This document shows positions 4,573-5,122 of a stretch of DNA of 5,122 bases, in pieces; position 1 is the stretch's first letter, and each line of letters begins with the position of its first letter. The notes beneath the pieces were generated by a model. It was not told the DNA's origin, did no database searches, and saw only the letters and a program-made list of their open reading frames with translations. The stretch is from assembly GCA_001829505.1 (NCBI GenBank), contig MIBK01000072.1, forward strand, positions 877 to 5,998, in the 5' to 3' direction. The DNA is from Spirochaetes bacterium RBG_16_67_19. GTDB lineage: Bacteria > Spirochaetota > Spirochaetia > SZUA-6 > DRHE01. The position numbers and the translations under genes are program-made.

Positions 4573-5122
4573 GGCCCGGCTCCCGGCAGGAGCGCCGCGG
4601 CCAGGACGCCTAGCACCAGCGCCAAAAAAACGCCCAGCGCTGCCGCCGCTCCCCGGGTCACGGCCGGCTCCGACAGGGTACGGAAGCGCCCGTCGTAGCC
4701 GCGCGCCAGCATGGCCGTGTACACCCGCTCTCCGCGGGCGTAGGTGCGCAGGAACAGGGAACCGACGATCCCGCCGGCCGCGGCCAGGCGCACTCGCAGC
4801 GGACCGGCTTCCCAGTTGCGAGAGCGGGCGGCCCGGGCCAGGCGGAGGAACTCTCCCTGCAGCAGGAACAGGTAGCGGTACAGAAAGGCGATGATGGCCA
4901 GAAGCAGCCGGGGGAAATGCATCCGTTCCAGGGCTCGCAGAAGGCTGGAGAAAGGCGTCGTGCTGACCAACAACACCGTGGTCCCGCCGCAGAGCAAAGC
5001 CTTGAGAACCACCGCTTTGGCTGCCAGCAGCCCGGCCTGATAGATCCGCAGCTCCCAGCCCCACAGGCGCAAGGAGGCGCTCACGGTCCCGTCCCCGGGC
5101 CGCGAGAAGGGCAGCAGGACCG
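4569..5122 (-). CDS. cbiQ: ECF transporter transmembrane T subunit, CbiQ-like, N-terminus cut by the window edge
   Basis: About 183 C-terminal residues of an EcfT/CbiQ membrane subunit, which links the substrate-binding S component to the ATPase in the cytoplasmic membrane. Counted from the internal GTG at 5084, hydrophobic segments lie at about 17-42, 58-76 and 135-168. The two short coupling motifs contacting the ATPase are visible as A-R-S within LARAARSRN (82-90) and A-R-G within AMLARGYDGRF (124-134). The frame continues upstream of 5084 to the edge with VLLPFSRPGDGTV, a normal CbiQ stretch, so that GTG is not the start. Typical length is about 225-260 residues, so some 50-70 are missing. 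It overlaps cbiO by 4 bases. CbiM/CbiN or NikM/NikN genes would be expected beyond the right edge. Confidence 0.9.
   Translation of the reverse strand, partial: VLLPFSRPGDGTVSASLRLWGWELRIYQAGLLAAKAVVLKALLCGGTTVLLVSTTPFSSLLRALERMHFPRLLLAIIAFLYRYLFLLQGEFLRLARAARSRNWEAGPLRVRLAAAGGIVGSLFLRTYARGERVYTAMLARGYDGRFRTLSEPAVTRGAAAALGVFLALVLGVLAAALLPGAGP
4580..4583 (-). promoter_or_regulatory. Shine-Dalgarno GGAG of cbiO
   Basis: GGAG lies inside the last codons of cbiQ, 7 bases before the cbiO ATG at 4572. It supports that start and coupled translation of the two transporter genes. Confidence 0.6.

Noticed and set aside
2531..4698. Two long plus-strand open frames (2531-3748 and 3511-4698)
   Set aside because: They have the same Gln/His/Gly/Pro-rich composition, lie opposite gatZ, cbiO and cbiQ, and have no recognisable motif or start signal.
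4573..5064. N-terminal extension of the cbiO frame up to 5064, which would make a 412-residue protein
   Set aside because: The extra part is a shadow of cbiQ, rich in Ala/Gly/Pro/Arg. The ATPase homology begins at the ATG at 4572, which has a GGAG and an ATGA junction.
1090..5084. Frequently recurring CAGCTCCAG/GGCCAGC-like words along the minus-strand genes
   Set aside because: They follow from the preferred codons for Leu, Glu, Ala and Gly (CTG, GAG, GCC, GGC) in coding frames and have no regular spacing or position outside genes.

Overview
The window comes from a bacterium with a GC-rich genome (roughly two thirds or more G+C by eye, and strong G/C at third codon positions, which also creates many long shadow ORFs). 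It looks like ordinary chromosome. I see no transposase, integrase, phage, CRISPR, rRNA or tRNA signal. The phylum cannot be fixed from the sequence alone.

Layout: the 3' part of a DJ-1/PfpI-family gene runs rightwards and ends at 401. It converges on a six-gene leftward (minus-strand) series that fills the rest of the window. Read in the direction of transcription, from high to low coordinates, the series is: cbiQ-type ECF transmembrane subunit (cut by the right edge); cbiO-type ECF ATPase (4-base ATGA overlap with cbiQ); a 90-base gap with a weak hairpin and a strong promoter candidate; a 69-codon gene of unknown function; a gatZ/kbaZ-family gene (TTG start, 4-base overlap); an SPL-like radical SAM gene (32-base overlap with gatZ); a 43-base gap with a second promoter candidate; and ndk. 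The 138 bases between the convergent DJ-1 and ndk genes hold a run of back-to-back hairpins.

How the genes may work together: cbiQ and cbiO are two parts of a cobalt/nickel-type energy-coupling-factor importer whose remaining subunits should lie beyond the right edge. The small gene, gatZ and the radical SAM gene overlap one another and look translationally coupled, but their joint purpose is unknown. A GatZ homologue without an adjacent GatY aldolase, coupled to a radical SAM enzyme, is an unusual partnership. Ndk is a housekeeping nucleotide enzyme that probably has its own promoter.

Most interesting points: (1) both promoter candidates place transcription start at, or within about 5 bases of, the start codon, so the first genes look leaderless, whereas the coupled internal genes have Shine-Dalgarno motifs 6-7 bases from their starts; (2) the tandem hairpin array at 399-507; (3) an Ndk with His where the family's nucleotide-phosphate-binding Arg normally sits, plus an insertion and a longer C-terminus; (4) the 69 aa / GatZ / radical SAM cassette.
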